A stretch of 32,466 bases of DNA from Saccoglossus kowalevskii (lineage: Eukaryota; Hemichordata; Enteropneusta; Harrimaniidae): assembly GCF_000003605.2 (NCBI RefSeq), contig NW_003125895.1:72020-104485 (forward strand). Direction: 5' to 3'. A program made the translations under genes and the position numbers. Shown here piece after piece: positions 31,200-32,466 of the stretch. The notes under the pieces are model-generated. The model made no database searches. It was not told the origin of the DNA and worked only from the letters and a program-made list of their open reading frames with translations. How positions within the stretch are numbered: the first letter of the stretch is position 1; every line of letters begins with the position of its first letter.

Positions 31200-32379
31200 C
31201 TGTAAACAACAACAAATTGTAAATTACAATTGTCAATTATTTAATGCATGACATTCAAAACCATACATGATGAGTTTAATACTGCTTTTCTGATTAGTCT
31301 GCCAGGTAAGGTTGGATAGCCAATCAGACAAAAGTTTCAATAAATACTTGTGTTTTGTTGTGTACTCTAACCCATTATGTCTAGATATTCAAAAAATTAG
31401 AATAAAATCTTTCATGAAAGTGTTTCTAAAAAGTGAATAGAACAAATGTAGTACCTATATATGTAATATCAAAGCAATTGGACTTGCGGTTTTTAATAAG
31501 AAGTCGAAAATAACACTTTTTACCAAAAATGACAAAAATATTCACCAAAATTAGAGAATTAAATAAATAATCACAAAATGAACAAATCTGGGGAGATCAA
31601 CCCAAGGTGTCTACATACCAAATTAGAAAGCATTCAGAATTACGGTTTCAAAGAAGAAGTCAAAAATATCAATTTTGACCAAAAATCACAAAAGTATTCA
31701 GCAAAAAACAAAATTTGAGATTTTGACATGAAATGAACAAATCTGAGGGAGAACCATCCAAGGTGCTTGCATATCAAACTTCAAAACATTCTGACTTGCG
31801 GTTTTGAAGAAGAAGTTGAAATTGTAAAGTTGACGCTGATGACAACGGACAATATGAAGAGCTCCGCTGTGACGACTTTGTTGAAAAAAGCTTAGTACTC
31901 CTACATGTATGCGCTGATGGTATGGAGGGCACATGAAATATGTAGGCCAGACAGACAAGGTGAATGCAAGAATCAGTTAAGTTATGCATGAGAGAATCAA
32001 TGATTGAATATGTTGCTCACCTTGCTGGTAATCCAGGGAATGGCATATTACTTGCATGTTCTGTAGTACTCAATAAATGATTGGTAGATTTCAATATAGC
32101 CAACCATTCTGCATCATATGACAACTCTAATGGTTCACAATTATCAATATCTACAACCTACAACAGATAATACATTAACAATGTCAAATTAATACTAATT
32201 CAAGAAGCAGTGGCGTTGCTGTCAACAGACAGTTATTGTGTCTCTTCTTCACATTAGAGATGTTAGAGATACATGTACCGGTAACTTACCTGCAAAAAGT
32301 CTCTGTGTGGCAAGCATTTGTCTAAGGCAAGAAATCTGGTGACCTTTGGCCCTGTAATATTGTCATCCTCAGAGGACAA
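30644..32379 (-). CDS. DBR1: Lariat debranching enzyme, C-terminal part (partial, runs off right edge)
   Basis: Minus-strand join of 32379-32290, 32157-32021 and 31199-30644, coding the last 260 residues. DBR1 hydrolyses the 2'-5' phosphodiester branch of intron lariats in the nucleus. Recognised by order and spacing of family landmarks: [17 protein letters not shown], then [21 protein letters not shown], and [13 protein letters not shown], followed by an acidic Ser-rich tail and a basic end ([13 protein letters not shown]) that resembles a nuclear localisation signal. These belong to the DBR1 C-terminal domain. The N-terminal metallophosphoesterase domain with the metal-binding residues must lie beyond 32466. 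Introns: CAG|GTAAGT phase 0 at 32290 and AAG|GTGAGC phase 2 at 32021, both with AG acceptors and matching phases. No frameshift or internal stop is seen, so the gene appears functional. Confidence 0.93.
31450..31840. repeat. 156-bp tandem repeat (about 2.3 copies) in a DBR1 intron
   Basis: The CGGTTT landmark recurs at 31487, 31643 and 31799, exactly 156 bp apart. Shared blocks include GAAGAAGT after the landmark and AAATGAACAAATCTG between. It lies in the 821-bp intron 31200-32020. The rest of this intron shows nothing else clear. Confidence 0.8.
32021..32157 (-). CDS. DBR1: DBR1 internal exon
   Basis: 137 nt. Encodes VVDID to LPA plus two bases of the next codon, including the EWLAILK and NMPFPG landmarks. 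Acceptor CTGTTGTAG, donor GTGAGC. Confidence 0.92.
32290..32379 (-). CDS. DBR1: DBR1 internal exon with the [15 protein letters not shown] motif
   Basis: Exactly 30 codons, phase 0 at both ends, acceptor TTTTTATAG and donor GTAAGT. It contains the most conserved part of the DBR1 C-terminal region. The preceding intron starts at 32380 and continues out of the window. Confidence 0.93.
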
Positions 32380-32406
32380 CTATAAAAACAAGTTCTTGAC
32401 AGGTCA

Positions 32407-32466
32407 GATTGGTTTGGTGACAAATCAGAGATTGGTTTGGTGACAAGTCAGAGATTGGTGACAAAC
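32407..32466. repeat. 23-bp tandem repeat at the right edge
   Basis: Units starting GATTGGTTTGGTGACAA and ending TCAGA, about 2.6 copies, in the DBR1 intron that leaves the window. Confidence 0.8.

Overview
The window looks like animal genomic DNA, most likely from a marine invertebrate. It is AT-rich and gene-poor. Its coding blocks are split by introns with GT/AG ends, and it carries many short non-autonomous DNA transposons and satellite arrays. The only gene I can name is a metazoan-type lariat debranching enzyme (DBR1). Several repeat styles are familiar from hemichordates, lancelets and molluscs, but I cannot fix the taxon from sequence alone. I see no bacterial operon, CRISPR array, rRNA, convincing tRNA, or intact transposase or reverse transcriptase.

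Layout. 1-3055: repeat-rich left flank with a TTAA-flanked MITE fragment, a 0.4 kb inverted repeat, a 20-bp-spaced array of ATGGCGG motifs with a TATA-like box after it, and a hAT-type MITE with a perfect 8-bp target duplication. 3256-8128: a predicted three-exon plus-strand gene (347 residues, one membrane segment) of unknown family. Its phases match across both introns. Intron 1 holds an inverted pair of decayed exon-like copies and intron 2 holds a small inverted-repeat element. 8130-12590: no confident gene; two long CTATT arrays and one unexplained 63-codon open frame. 12597-17402: a satellite block made of a 61-bp repeat, a 44-bp array (about 23 copies), a spacer, a second diverged 44-bp array (about 36 copies with higher-order structure) and a second copy of the spacer. 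17400-27470: no confident gene; several MITE families, including one with a perfect 9-bp target duplication. 27470-29260: a degenerate purine-biased repeat field whose strand bias flips at a perfect hairpin. 29750-30135: a 76-78-bp tandem repeat with a MITE inserted in one unit. 30644-32379: the last three coding exons of DBR1 on the minus strand. The gene runs off the right edge, so its catalytic domain lies outside.

The two genes show no functional link. Most of the sequence is explained by transposon and satellite turnover. The items most worth follow-up are the unnamed membrane-protein gene with its two possible C-termini, the inverted exon-like pair in its first intron, the 44-bp satellite with 132-bp and 704-bp periodicities, and the strand-flipping repeat field upstream of DBR1.
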